The notes under the pieces: model-generated | What the model saw: only the letters and a program-made list of their open reading frames with translations | Told to the model about the DNA's origin: nothing | The model's database searches: none | From: JAAYFT01 sp036562765 | GTDB taxonomy: Bacteria; Bacillota; Clostridia; Tissierellales; Tissierellaceae | DNA: 64,000 nt | Assembly (NCBI GenBank): GCA_036562765.1 | Contig: DATCJO010000123.1 | Coordinates: forward strand, 40,390-104,389 | Direction: 5' to 3' | Program-made: the position numbers and the translations under genes | Shown here: piece by piece, positions 16,192-24,193 of the stretch | Position numbering within the stretch: the first letter of the stretch is position 1 | Layout of the letters: the number at the start of each line of letters is the position of its first letter

Positions 16192-17808
16192 TTAATTTAA
16201 TTTTATAATCTCACCAGGAAGTTTGCCTGTGTGAGCACCATCTTCTACCACTACTTCACCATTTACAATAACAAATTTTATTCCTTCTGGATATTGATGT
16301 GGATTGTCAAATGTCGCCTTGTCTATAACTGTGTTTTTATCAAATATTGTTATATCAGCTTTATACCCAACATCTATTAACCCTCTATCTTTTAAATTCA
16401 TCTTCATAGCAGGTAGCAGTGTCATTTTATGAATTGCATCTTCCAATGCCAACACCCTTTTTTCCCTTACATACCTTCCAAGTATCCTTGGGAAAGCACC
16501 ATAATATCTAGGATGAACTTTTACATTTTCATAATCTCCATAAGGTGCTACTGCTAATCCATCAGTACAAAATATCGCCATAGGCTGTTTCATTACTTCA
16601 ATTAAATCTGTCTCTAACATAGCGAAGAAAATTACCTTTATAACTCCATCTTCATCAATTAAAAGCCTTATTGCTGCTTCTTGAGGAGTTAAGTTCATAT
16701 CTTCTGCTATATCTTCAATATTCATTCCTTCATATTTTTTATATTTTTCATTTTTCAATGAGACAATTCTAATCATATTCCAAGAAGAACCAAGCATTGG
16801 ATTCCCCCAATTACTATTTGGGTCCACCATTTCAGAAATTACTTTTTTCCTTATAATATCGTCCTTTAAATGTTTTACCATGTTTTCTGGACTAAACTCC
16901 CTTATCCAGGTAGGCAATACATCAGCTAAAACACTTTCATAAGCTGTATATGGATATACATCATAATGTATATCCAATCCTTCATTTTTGGCCTTATTAA
17001 TCACTTCAATAGCTTCGTTTACTTTTCCCCAATTTTGAGGATGGGCAGCCTTAAGGTGAGATATTTGCAATTTTACTCCGGACCTTCTAGTTATTTCTAA
17101 TACTTCATTTATGGATTCCAACAGGTAATTACCTTCTTCTCTCATATGTACTGAGAGCAATCCATCATATTTTTTAACTACTTTTGACATTTCTGCCAAT
17201 TCATCTATGGTTGCAAGGGAATCTGGGCTGTTATCTAACCCTAGTGATAATCCATAGGCTCCATCAGACATTTCTTTTTCAAGCAGCCATTTCATCTTGT
17301 CCATTTCATAATCTGTAGGAATCCTTTTGTCAAATCCCATGACAGCAACTCTGATACTACCATATCCAACCAGTGCAGCTACATTTACAGAAATTCCCCT
17401 TTTTCTTAGTATATTAATAAACTCCATATTGCTGTCCCAAATCCAGTAATTTGGCTCATTTTTGTTTTGAACATAAGAGCTGGTATATTGCTTTAAATCC
17501 TTTAATCGTTCTCTATTTACAGGACCTAAAGTTCGACCTCCTTGTCCAACTAATTCAGTTGTTATGCCTTGGCGAATTTTACTTTCAGCCCTTGGATTAT
17601 TATAAAGTGAAAAATCAGAATGTGAATCTATATCAATAAAACCCGGACTCACGACATAGCCTTTGGCATCAATAACTTTAAGTGCTTCGGTTTCTATATT
17701 AGGGCGGATTTCCATTATATAGCCATCTTTAATACCAATATCCGCAAAGTAGGAACATTTACCAGAACCATCGATGATTTCTCCATTTTTAATAACTAAA
17801 TCATACAT
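16192..17808 (-). CDS. N-acyl-D-amino-acid deacylase family amidohydrolase
   Basis: A 538-residue metal-dependent hydrolase expected to remove acyl groups from N-acyl-D-amino acids or act on related amides. Features are the N-terminal strand MYDLVIKNGEIIDGSGK, the metal motif DIDSHSDFS (about 58-66), histidines in LLSVHMREEG and LQISHLKA, and the acidic residue in IFCTDGLA (about 434). The position usually occupied by a zinc-binding Cys in a GNCG motif reads VGQGGRT here. The ATG follows AAAGGAG. It is divergent from the permease gene and followed by the sigma-54 activator. Confidence 0.85.
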   Translation of the reverse strand: MYDLVIKNGEIIDGSGKCSYFADIGIKDGYIMEIRPNIETEALKVIDAKGYVVSPGFIDIDSHSDFSLYNNPRAESKIRQGITTELVGQGGRTLGPVNRERLKDLKQYTSSYVQNKNEPNYWIWDSNMEFINILRKRGISVNVAALVGYGSIRVAVMGFDKRIPTDYEMDKMKWLLEKEMSDGAYGLSLGLDNSPDSLATIDELAEMSKVVKKYDGLLSVHMREEGNYLLESINEVLEITRRSGVKLQISHLKAAHPQNWGKVNEAIEVINKAKNEGLDIHYDVYPYTAYESVLADVLPTWIREFSPENMVKHLKDDIIRKKVISEMVDPNSNWGNPMLGSSWNMIRIVSLKNEKYKKYEGMNIEDIAEDMNLTPQEAAIRLLIDEDGVIKVIFFAMLETDLIEVMKQPMAIFCTDGLAVAPYGDYENVKVHPRYYGAFPRILGRYVREKRVLALEDAIHKMTLLPAMKMNLKDRGLIDVGYKADITIFDKNTVIDKATFDNPHQYPEGIKFVIVNGEVVVEDGAHTGKLPGEIIKLN

Positions 17809-17908
17809 AGCTCTTCTCCTTTCTGGTAATTATTCAAAATTGTTATAGTTATTTTATCACACTGTTTGAATAGCTTCAATTTATAGAAAATTTGTTTTAT
17901 AAGAAAGC

Positions 17909-17985
17909 GTAAAATTATTTAACACTTTTTACTTCTTATTTGTTTAATAATGTAAATTTTTTTTACACATTGAATACACTTTACA
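17909..17985 (+). promoter_or_regulatory. Candidate enhancer sites for the sigma-54 activator
   Basis: Repeated TGTAAA/TTTACA half-sites lie 120-200 bases upstream of the -24/-12 promoter: TGTAAA-N5-TTTACA at 17951-17967, a related GTAAAA/TTTTAC pair at 17909-17932, and another TTTACA at 17980-17985. Dyads at this distance fit upstream activating sequences. The AT-rich background weakens the case. Confidence 0.45.
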
Positions 17986-18105
17986 TATAAACTAATTTGT
18001 TAATTCATATACAAGAATTTTCTTATTATTTTTATAATTTAAATTCCCTATTTCTATGGCATTTTGATAAAATAAAAATATTAAAATTTTTATTTTTGAA
18101 AATAT

Positions 18106-18119
18106 GGCATATTATTTGC
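18106..18119 (+). promoter_or_regulatory. Sigma-54 (-24/-12) promoter
   Basis: TGGCATATTATTTGCA has the invariant GG at 18106-18107 and GC at 18118-18119 separated by exactly 10 bases. Transcription should start near 18130, giving a leader of about 125 bases before the permease gene. A sigma-54 activator gene lies 2 kb away. Confidence 0.85.
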
Positions 18120-18163
18120 ATCATAATAATTAATAAAAAATAAATAGATTTTTAAATTTTTCC

Positions 18164-18235
18164 AGGAGGTGATTGGGAACATATATTTACAACAGATTTA
18201 AAATATTCCTAATCTTAATCATTAATTCCAGATAA
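18164..18235 (+). other. Orphan Shine-Dalgarno and possible leader peptide
   Basis: AGGAGGTGAT (18164-18173) is a ten-base match to the 16S rRNA 3' end but has no ATG at a usable distance. A TTG at 18173 opens a 20-codon frame with a hydrophobic second half, ending at TAA 18235, 19 bases before the permease start. The spacing to TTG is shorter than ideal. It may be a leader peptide, a ribosome standby site or a remnant. Confidence 0.35.
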
Positions 18236-18254
18236 ACTAATATAAAGGGGGATT

Positions 18255-19676
18255 ATGATGACAGAGAAAAGTAAAATAGTTAATAAGGCTGTAAGATTTC
18301 CTCATACTTATGTATTAATATTTTGTATCGTAATTATTTCTGCATTATTAACTTATATAATACCTGCTGGTGAATACGCTAGAGTTCAAGATCCTAATAC
18401 AGGAAGAACAGTAGTAGATCCAAATTCCTTCACAATAGTTGAAAGAAATCCTGTAAATTTATTTGATGTTTTATCTGCTGTTCCTAGAGGAATGATTGAT
18501 GCTGCACAAATAACATTCTTCATTTTTATAGTAGCTGGGTCATTCCAAATAATAACTTCTACAGGTGCCATAGAAGCAGGAATATACAAAGTAGCATATA
18601 AATTAAAAGGAAATGAACAGCTATTAATCCCAATATTCATGTTCTTATTCTCATTGACTGGAGCATTTTTAGGATTTGCTGAAGAAAACATAGTATTTAT
18701 TCCTATAGCAATAACATTAGCTAGAGCTTTAGGTTATGACGCTATTGTTGGAATGTCATTAGTAAGTCTAGGCGGTGCAGTAGGATTTAATGCTGGAATA
18801 ATGAATCCATTTACTGTAGGTGTAGCACAAGGTATAGCTGAATTACCACTATTCTCAGGTATAGGGTTAAGAATTATAGTTTGGATTGTATTCTTAATTG
18901 TGTCAATTTTATATGTAATGAGATACGCTAAGAAAATTAAAGATAAACCAGAATTGAGTATAATTGCTGAAGTAGAATTAGAAGAAAGGAAAAACAACAA
19001 CTTTGAAGTTATTGAAGATAGAAAATTATCAACTGCACATATATTAGTATTCTTAGTTTTAGCAGCTGGATTAGCAACAATTGTATTTGGAGTTTACAAA
19101 TACGAATGGTATATCAATGAAATTGCTGGTATTTTCTTGGGAATGGGTATTGTTTGTGGATTCATTGGTAAAATGGGTCCAAACAAAATGGCTCAAGAAT
19201 TCGTAAACGGAGCTAGGGGTATTGTATTTGGAGCTTTAGTATGCGGTATAGCAAGAACAATCCTTGTAGTACTAAAAGATGGGCTAATCCTAGATTCAAT
19301 CATTTACTACTTATCAAGCTTAATAAAAGGATTACCTACAACAATAGCTGCTGTAGGAATGTTCCTAATTCAAAGCTTAATTAACTTTGCTATACCATCC
19401 GGAAGTGGTCAAGCAGCAACAACTATGCCTATCATGGTTCCTTTAGCAGATATATTAGGATTAACTAGACAAACTGCAGTACTTGCTTTCCACTTTGGCG
19501 ATGGTTTCTCAAATACATTTACTCCAACAGCATCTACACTTATGGCTTCACTTTCAATAGCTAAAATACCTTATGATAAGTGGATTAAATATTACGGAAA
19601 ATTATTCTTCATCTGGACCGGAATGGGAGCTGTATTCATGGTTATAGCAGTATTAATCAACTATGGACCATTCTAA
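18255..19676 (+). CDS. YfcC-family permease
   Basis: A 473-residue integral membrane transporter of the YfcC/DcuC-like (C4-dicarboxylate anaerobic carrier) superfamily. It has about 12 hydrophobic segments, the family signature FPHTYVLIFCIVIISALLTY-IIPAGEY near the N-terminus, GFAEENIVFIPIAI (about 138-151), GFNAGIMNPFT, and the C-terminal SGSGQAATTMP and GDGFSNTFTPTAS motifs. The substrate class is amino acids, peptides or carboxylates. The ATG at 18255 follows GGGGGATT. It is first in a sigma-54-driven unit with an M19 dipeptidase, which suggests import of a dipeptide or N-acyl amino acid. Confidence 0.9.
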   Translation: MMTEKSKIVNKAVRFPHTYVLIFCIVIISALLTYIIPAGEYARVQDPNTGRTVVDPNSFTIVERNPVNLFDVLSAVPRGMIDAAQITFFIFIVAGSFQIITSTGAIEAGIYKVAYKLKGNEQLLIPIFMFLFSLTGAFLGFAEENIVFIPIAITLARALGYDAIVGMSLVSLGGAVGFNAGIMNPFTVGVAQGIAELPLFSGIGLRIIVWIVFLIVSILYVMRYAKKIKDKPELSIIAEVELEERKNNNFEVIEDRKLSTAHILVFLVLAAGLATIVFGVYKYEWYINEIAGIFLGMGIVCGFIGKMGPNKMAQEFVNGARGIVFGALVCGIARTILVVLKDGLILDSIIYYLSSLIKGLPTTIAAVGMFLIQSLINFAIPSGSGQAATTMPIMVPLADILGLTRQTAVLAFHFGDGFSNTFTPTASTLMASLSIAKIPYDKWIKYYGKLFFIWTGMGAVFMVIAVLINYGPF

Positions 19677-19705
19677 TCACATTGATAAGCAAATAGAGGT
19701 GTACT

Positions 19706-20692
19706 ATGAATCTTAACGTAATATTAAATGACATCATTATAATTGATGGGCATGCGGACATCCCAGAAGATGTATATTTAAGAGAGATAAGAGGAGAAGA
19801 AAACCCATTCCACAAGCATTATCAACAGTTGAAAAATGCAGGCTTAAATATAGTATTTACAAGCATCTTTACAAAAGGCTCTAAAGAAAACTGCCTAATT
19901 CAAGGTCTCCTAGAAGTTGAAAGAATGTTAAAAATTGCTGAAGAATATGAAGATATCGTAATCATAAGAAACAAAAAAGATTTAGACTATGTATTGGAAA
20001 GCAAAAAATTAGGTTTTGTACTATCCTTGGAAGGTTTTGAACCACTTTACGGACACTTAGAACTATTAGACATGTACTATAGATTAGGAGTAAGGGCAGC
20101 TATGTTAACCTGGAACAAAGAAAATCCATTTGCCCATGGAAGCGAAGTAGCAAATGGCGGTCTTACTGAACTAGGTTTCAAAGCAATAGAACGCATGAAT
20201 GAATTAGGAATAATCGTAGACGTATCCCATTTAAATGATGATGGATTTTGGGATATAATCAAAGCAAACAAAAAACTTACTGTTGCTTCCCATTCAAATG
20301 CAAGAGCATTATTTAACCATCCTAGAAATTTAACTGATGACCAAATAAAAGCTATAGCAAAAAGCGGAGGAATTATAGGAATAAACTCCTACTTCTCCAA
20401 AGTTGATGAAATAGATCCAGGAAAAGTTAGGACTTCAGATGATAACACCGAAACAATACATGATGTTATAAAACATATTGAATATATTGTAGACTTAGTT
20501 GGATATGATCATGTGGCATTTGGATTTGACTTTAACATGTATTTAGGAGACTTTGGAGTAAAAGGGCTAGAAGATGCTGAAAAAATACCAGATGTAATAA
20601 AACTACTACTTGAACGAGGTCATTCTGTAGAAAATGTTAAAAAGATTGCAGGAGAAAACTGGATAAGAATACTTAGAGAAACATTAAAATAA
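19706..20692 (+). CDS. Membrane dipeptidase (M19 family)
   Basis: A 328-residue zinc dipeptidase related to renal dipeptidase, with a TIM-barrel amidohydrolase fold. Metal ligands are visible in IIDGHADIPED (His/Asp, about 13-15), SLEGFEP (bridging Glu, about 111), DVSHLND (about 172) and VASHSNARAL (about 193). M19 enzymes often accept dipeptides with a D-residue at the C-terminal position. No signal peptide is present, so the enzyme is cytoplasmic. It starts 29 bases after the permease, with an AGAGGTG ribosome site, and is probably co-transcribed. Confidence 0.92.
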   Translation: MNLNVILNDIIIIDGHADIPEDVYLREIRGEENPFHKHYQQLKNAGLNIVFTSIFTKGSKENCLIQGLLEVERMLKIAEEYEDIVIIRNKKDLDYVLESKKLGFVLSLEGFEPLYGHLELLDMYYRLGVRAAMLTWNKENPFAHGSEVANGGLTELGFKAIERMNELGIIVDVSHLNDDGFWDIIKANKKLTVASHSNARALFNHPRNLTDDQIKAIAKSGGIIGINSYFSKVDEIDPGKVRTSDDNTETIHDVIKHIEYIVDLVGYDHVAFGFDFNMYLGDFGVKGLEDAEKIPDVIKLLLERGHSVENVKKIAGENWIRILRETLK

Positions 20693-20719
20693 AGTCATAG
20701 GACAATGTCCTATGACTTT
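20691..20719. terminator. Bidirectional terminator
   Basis: A 13-bp perfect stem (20691-20703 with 20707-20719, loop AAT) overlaps the dipeptidase stop codon. T-rich flanks on both sides suit the convergent racemase gene as well. Confidence 0.88.
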
Positions 20720-20723
20720 ATTT

Positions 20724-21425
20724 TTACTTGCTAGCATATTCAACTACAGCTTTAGCCAATACATCCATAGGGTCAATCAATGGTACTGAAATGTGATGAG
20801 GCTTTAATACTAAAATTATTTCAGTACATCCACTAATTACTACTTCTGCTCCGTTTTCAATTAACTCTTCGCTGGCTTTTTTTAGCAAACTCAAAGGTTT
20901 TTCACCTAAATCTCCATTTTTTATGCCTTCCTTACCATATATTGCTTCCATAACGCAATTTGCTTGTATTTCATCACAAGGATAGATTATATTAAAATCT
21001 CCTAAATACTTCTTGTATATCCCTGATTTAACGGAACCTGTAGTTGCCAATACACCTACATTCTTCACATTTGGATAATTTGCTTTAATATATTTATTTA
21101 CTTCTACAAGGGCATTTAATATTGGATATGATAATTCCTTTTGTACATCTTCTATAAAATAGTGAGCTGTTATACAAGGGATACATGCAACTTCTACTCC
21201 TAATTTTTCCAGAGCTTTTCCTGTTTCTATCAACGCATCTAATGGACTTTCTCCTAATCCCAAAATAGCTTTAGTTCTATCAGGAATTTTTGGATTGCTG
21301 TATATTATTACTTTAAAATGGTCTTGTTCCGTTTCTATCTTTGTTGCATCTATTATTTTTGAATACAAGTCTATTGTGGCCTTTGGCCCCATACCGCCAA
21401 TAATTCCAATTATTTTATCATTCAT
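20724..21425 (-). CDS. Aspartate/glutamate racemase family protein
   Basis: A cofactor-independent two-cysteine racemase that interconverts L- and D-aspartate or glutamate. From the ATG at 21425 (after GGAGGTAATATTT; the upstream TTG would place the ribosome site inside the gene), it begins KIIGIIGGMGPKAT. It carries one catalytic cysteine in CIPCITAHYF and the other in ISGCTEIIL. It has 233 residues, the usual size. It is convergent with the dipeptidase gene. Its position beside D-amino-acid enzymes supports a shared theme. Confidence 0.9.
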   Translation of the reverse strand: MNDKIIGIIGGMGPKATIDLYSKIIDATKIETEQDHFKVIIYSNPKIPDRTKAILGLGESPLDALIETGKALEKLGVEVACIPCITAHYFIEDVQKELSYPILNALVEVNKYIKANYPNVKNVGVLATTGSVKSGIYKKYLGDFNIIYPCDEIQANCVMEAIYGKEGIKNGDLGEKPLSLLKKASEELIENGAEVVISGCTEIILVLKPHHISVPLIDPMDVLAKAVVEYASK

Positions 21426-21515
21426 AAATATTACCTCCAAGCTAACATTGAACCAATTTGTATTATGAGTTTAATTATACTCTTTTAACTTCATATCTAC
21501 AATATTTTATAAACT

Positions 21516-21550
21516 AATAACTCATAAGACTATAAGCCTTATGAGTTATT
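21516..21550 (-). terminator. Terminator after the atypical response regulator gene
   Basis: A 13-bp perfect stem (AATAACTCATAAG at 21516-21528 with its complement at 21538-21550), with AT-rich sequence following on the minus strand. It would end the comEA-selDAB-regulator transcript. Confidence 0.75.
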
Positions 21551-21560
21551 AGGGAAATTC

Positions 21561-22256
21561 TTATGAATTAGAATTATTAAAATAATAGCCTACTCCCCAT
21601 TTAGTCATTATATACTTATGGTCTGATGAGTCCTTTTCAATCTTTTCCCTAATTCGCCTTATATGAACATCTACAGTCCTTAAATCACCGTAATAAGCAT
21701 ATCCCCAAACTAACTCCAAAAGTTCTTCCCTTCTAAAAACCTTTCCTGGATTTGAAACAAGTACATAAAACAAATCAAATTCCTTTCCAGTAAGATTTAC
21801 ATTCCTTCCTTTAACAGTTACCTTTCTTCCAACAGTATTTATTACAAAATCATTTATTTTGATTATTTGACTGCTTGTATTTACGGATTTATAATTTTCT
21901 CTCCTTAAGATAGCTTTTATTTTTGCCTTGAATACCAATATGTTAAAGGGCTTGATGACATAGTCATCTGCCCCTTGTTCTAATGCTAGTATAATATCAA
22001 TGTCTTCCCCATTTTCCATCATTACAACAATGGGCACATTGGAGATTTCCCTAATCGATTTGCACAAATTTAGACTATTCGAATTAGATGGATCTTCACC
22101 TAATAGAATGATATTATATTTACCTTTTTCTATTTTTTCTAGTATCTCTTTCTCATTAGTCAGCGTATCTACAACAAATCCATCTTGCTCTAAACTGTAT
22201 TTTAATCCCTTCACGAAAGTTTCATCACTATCAACTATTAATACTTTTGCCTCCAT
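21561..22256 (-). CDS. OmpR-type regulator with atypical receiver
   Basis: A 231-residue DNA-binding protein with an N-terminal receiver fold (1-115) and a C-terminal OmpR/PhoB winged helix (about 130-228, with LTGKEFDLFYVLVSNPG and RTVDVHIRRIREKI). The receiver keeps the acidic pocket (VDSDE) and Lys102 (IKPF). At the usual phospho-acceptor position the sequence reads IILLGEDP, so Gly53 replaces Asp, and the Thr/Ser switch residue reads Met (VVMMEN). No histidine kinase is nearby. It follows selB by 27 bases and probably shares its transcript. Phosphorylation-independent control is likely. Confidence 0.88.
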   Translation of the reverse strand: MEAKVLIVDSDETFVKGLKYSLEQDGFVVDTLTNEKEILEKIEKGKYNIILLGEDPSNSNSLNLCKSIREISNVPIVVMMENGEDIDIILALEQGADDYVIKPFNILVFKAKIKAILRRENYKSVNTSSQIIKINDFVINTVGRKVTVKGRNVNLTGKEFDLFYVLVSNPGKVFRREELLELVWGYAYYGDLRTVDVHIRRIREKIEKDSSDHKYIMTKWGVGYYFNNSNS

Positions 22257-22283
22257 CTGTCCACCTCAATATTAAACAAGTAA

Positions 22284-24191
22284 TCATTTATTAATTATTC
22301 TATAATCTCCTACCCTCTTCGTTATCTTTATTTTATCGAAATATTCTAAAAGCGCAATAGCAACTTTCCTGTTAGTATTTAGCAAATCCCTATATTCGCC
22401 AATTGTAATATTTGGATTATTACTTAAATGATTCTTTAAAATCTCTAAAGCCTTATCGTACGCATTCTTCTCAATATAAATATCCTCATTAAGCTTTACA
22501 ATCTCTCCGTTGTTTACTAATGTTGTAAATACTTCTGCAATTTCATTTTTATTATCGCTTATATCCTCTAATTCCTCTTTTCTAGGAGGTTGGTATGAAT
22601 TCCTTCTAAATCTTTCTAATATTTCATTTTTAATTCTCAACTGTTCAGGTGAAAACTTCACCTCAAACCCCTTTATACAAATATTTTCAAGTCTCTGTTC
22701 CACATATCCCATATCAATTAGAAGCTCAATGAAAGAATCTGCCAACTTTGGTTTTGCTTTTTTCAAATATTTGCTTCTTATTTCTTCTTTAGGCATTCCG
22801 CTTCTTAATGGGTACCTATTATGATAGGTTTTTAATTCATTTAAAATTCTTTCTAAAATCTTATTAAAATAATTTTTGTGAATAACATGTAAGTCATTTG
22901 TTAATTGGAAAGTAATTACTTTCCCATCTTTAGCAAGCTCGTCTAATTCTTCCCTTATATTTTCTTCAAGCATTGCAGTAATAACTGAAATTTCTTTTGT
23001 TGATGGGAAGTTTTCTGAATTATCCTCAATAATCTTTTCTATAACATCCTTTGATGTTCCTATTTCCTTAATTTTTAGTTCATTTATGGCAGTTTCATCA
23101 AATTTCTTTTTCTTCTTTGGATTTGGATCTAAAATTATACCTCCACCTAATGTAAGCATTGGAGAATAAAACCTGACTACAAATCTATCTCCTCGTTTAG
23201 CAACTACTTCTTCCTCCAATCTTAATTGGGCATAAGCTTCCTCTCCTGGCCCCAACTGTTCTTTATCCAGCAATACTGCACGGCATAAAATTTCCTTTGT
23301 CCCTAAATATAATCTCAATCTTGTCCTGTCTTGTATAATTCTATCAATATTCTTCAATAGCTTTAACTTAACATCCAGCATCATCGTATCTTTCATTGAA
23401 CCTACTGGAGCAACAACATTACCTCTTTCTACATCTTCTTTTTTTAATCCTGCCAAATTTATTGCTACCCTTTGTCCACCATAAGCAGTCTCTGTATCCT
23501 GTTCATGTACTTGTATTGTCCTTATTCTAGCTCTTTTATTTCCTGGGAAAATCTGAACTTCATCCCCAATGCTTAATTTCCCTGATAGCAGTGTACCCGT
23601 TACTACAGTCCCAAATCCAGGAACAGTGAAAACTCTATCTACAGGTAGCCTAGGAGTATCATTAATATCCTTTTCTTCTATTTCCTCAGCATATTTTTCT
23701 ATAAGCTCAATAACTCTGTTGATTCCTTCATTAGTTACAGAAGAAACTCTAACAATAGGGGAATTTTCCAAAAAAGTCCCCTTTACTTCTTCCTTAATAT
23801 CTTCTTCTACTAACTCCATCCAGTCTTCATCAACTAAATCACATTTTGTAAGTACTATAAATCCCTTTTTAGTTCCCAATAAGTCTAAGATATAAAGATG
23901 TTCTAAAGTTTGGGGCATTACCCCTTCATCTGCAGCTATAACAAGGAGTACAATGTCTATTCCAAATACTCCTGCTAGCATGTTCTTGATAAATTTTTCA
24001 TGTCCTGGGACATCTATTATTCCAGCCCTTTGTCCTGATGGTAAGTCGAAATAAGTAAATCCAAGGTCGATTGTAATTCCTCTCTCCTGTTCTTCTTTCA
24101 ATCTATCTGTATTCCTGCCAGTTAAAGCTTTTATTAATGTTGTTTTCCCATGATCGATATGTCCTGCAGTACCTATGATTACATGTTTCAT
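22284..24191 (-). CDS. selB: Selenocysteine-specific elongation factor SelB
   Basis: SelB delivers Sec-tRNA(Sec) to UGA codons that precede a SECIS hairpin. The protein has an EF-Tu-like GTPase domain with G1 GHIDHGKTT, RGITIDLGF, DVPGHEKF and TKCD (about 135). Two beta-barrel domains and C-terminal winged helices that bind the SECIS RNA follow (about 370-635). The chosen ATG at 24191 lies 8 bases after GGAG. An in-frame TTG two codons upstream would overlap the selA stop. It forms an operon with selD and selA. Confidence 0.96.
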   Translation of the reverse strand: MKHVIIGTAGHIDHGKTTLIKALTGRNTDRLKEEQERGITIDLGFTYFDLPSGQRAGIIDVPGHEKFIKNMLAGVFGIDIVLLVIAADEGVMPQTLEHLYILDLLGTKKGFIVLTKCDLVDEDWMELVEEDIKEEVKGTFLENSPIVRVSSVTNEGINRVIELIEKYAEEIEEKDINDTPRLPVDRVFTVPGFGTVVTGTLLSGKLSIGDEVQIFPGNKRARIRTIQVHEQDTETAYGGQRVAINLAGLKKEDVERGNVVAPVGSMKDTMMLDVKLKLLKNIDRIIQDRTRLRLYLGTKEILCRAVLLDKEQLGPGEEAYAQLRLEEEVVAKRGDRFVVRFYSPMLTLGGGIILDPNPKKKKKFDETAINELKIKEIGTSKDVIEKIIEDNSENFPSTKEISVITAMLEENIREELDELAKDGKVITFQLTNDLHVIHKNYFNKILERILNELKTYHNRYPLRSGMPKEEIRSKYLKKAKPKLADSFIELLIDMGYVEQRLENICIKGFEVKFSPEQLRIKNEILERFRRNSYQPPRKEELEDISDNKNEIAEVFTTLVNNGEIVKLNEDIYIEKNAYDKALEILKNHLSNNPNITIGEYRDLLNTNRKVAIALLEYFDKIKITKRVGDYRIINK

Positions 24192-24193
24192 AA

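Noticed and set aside
17809..17900. A second sigma-54 promoter for the divergent D-aminoacylase-like gene
   Set aside because: No GG-N10-GC spacing was found on the minus strand in the region before its start.
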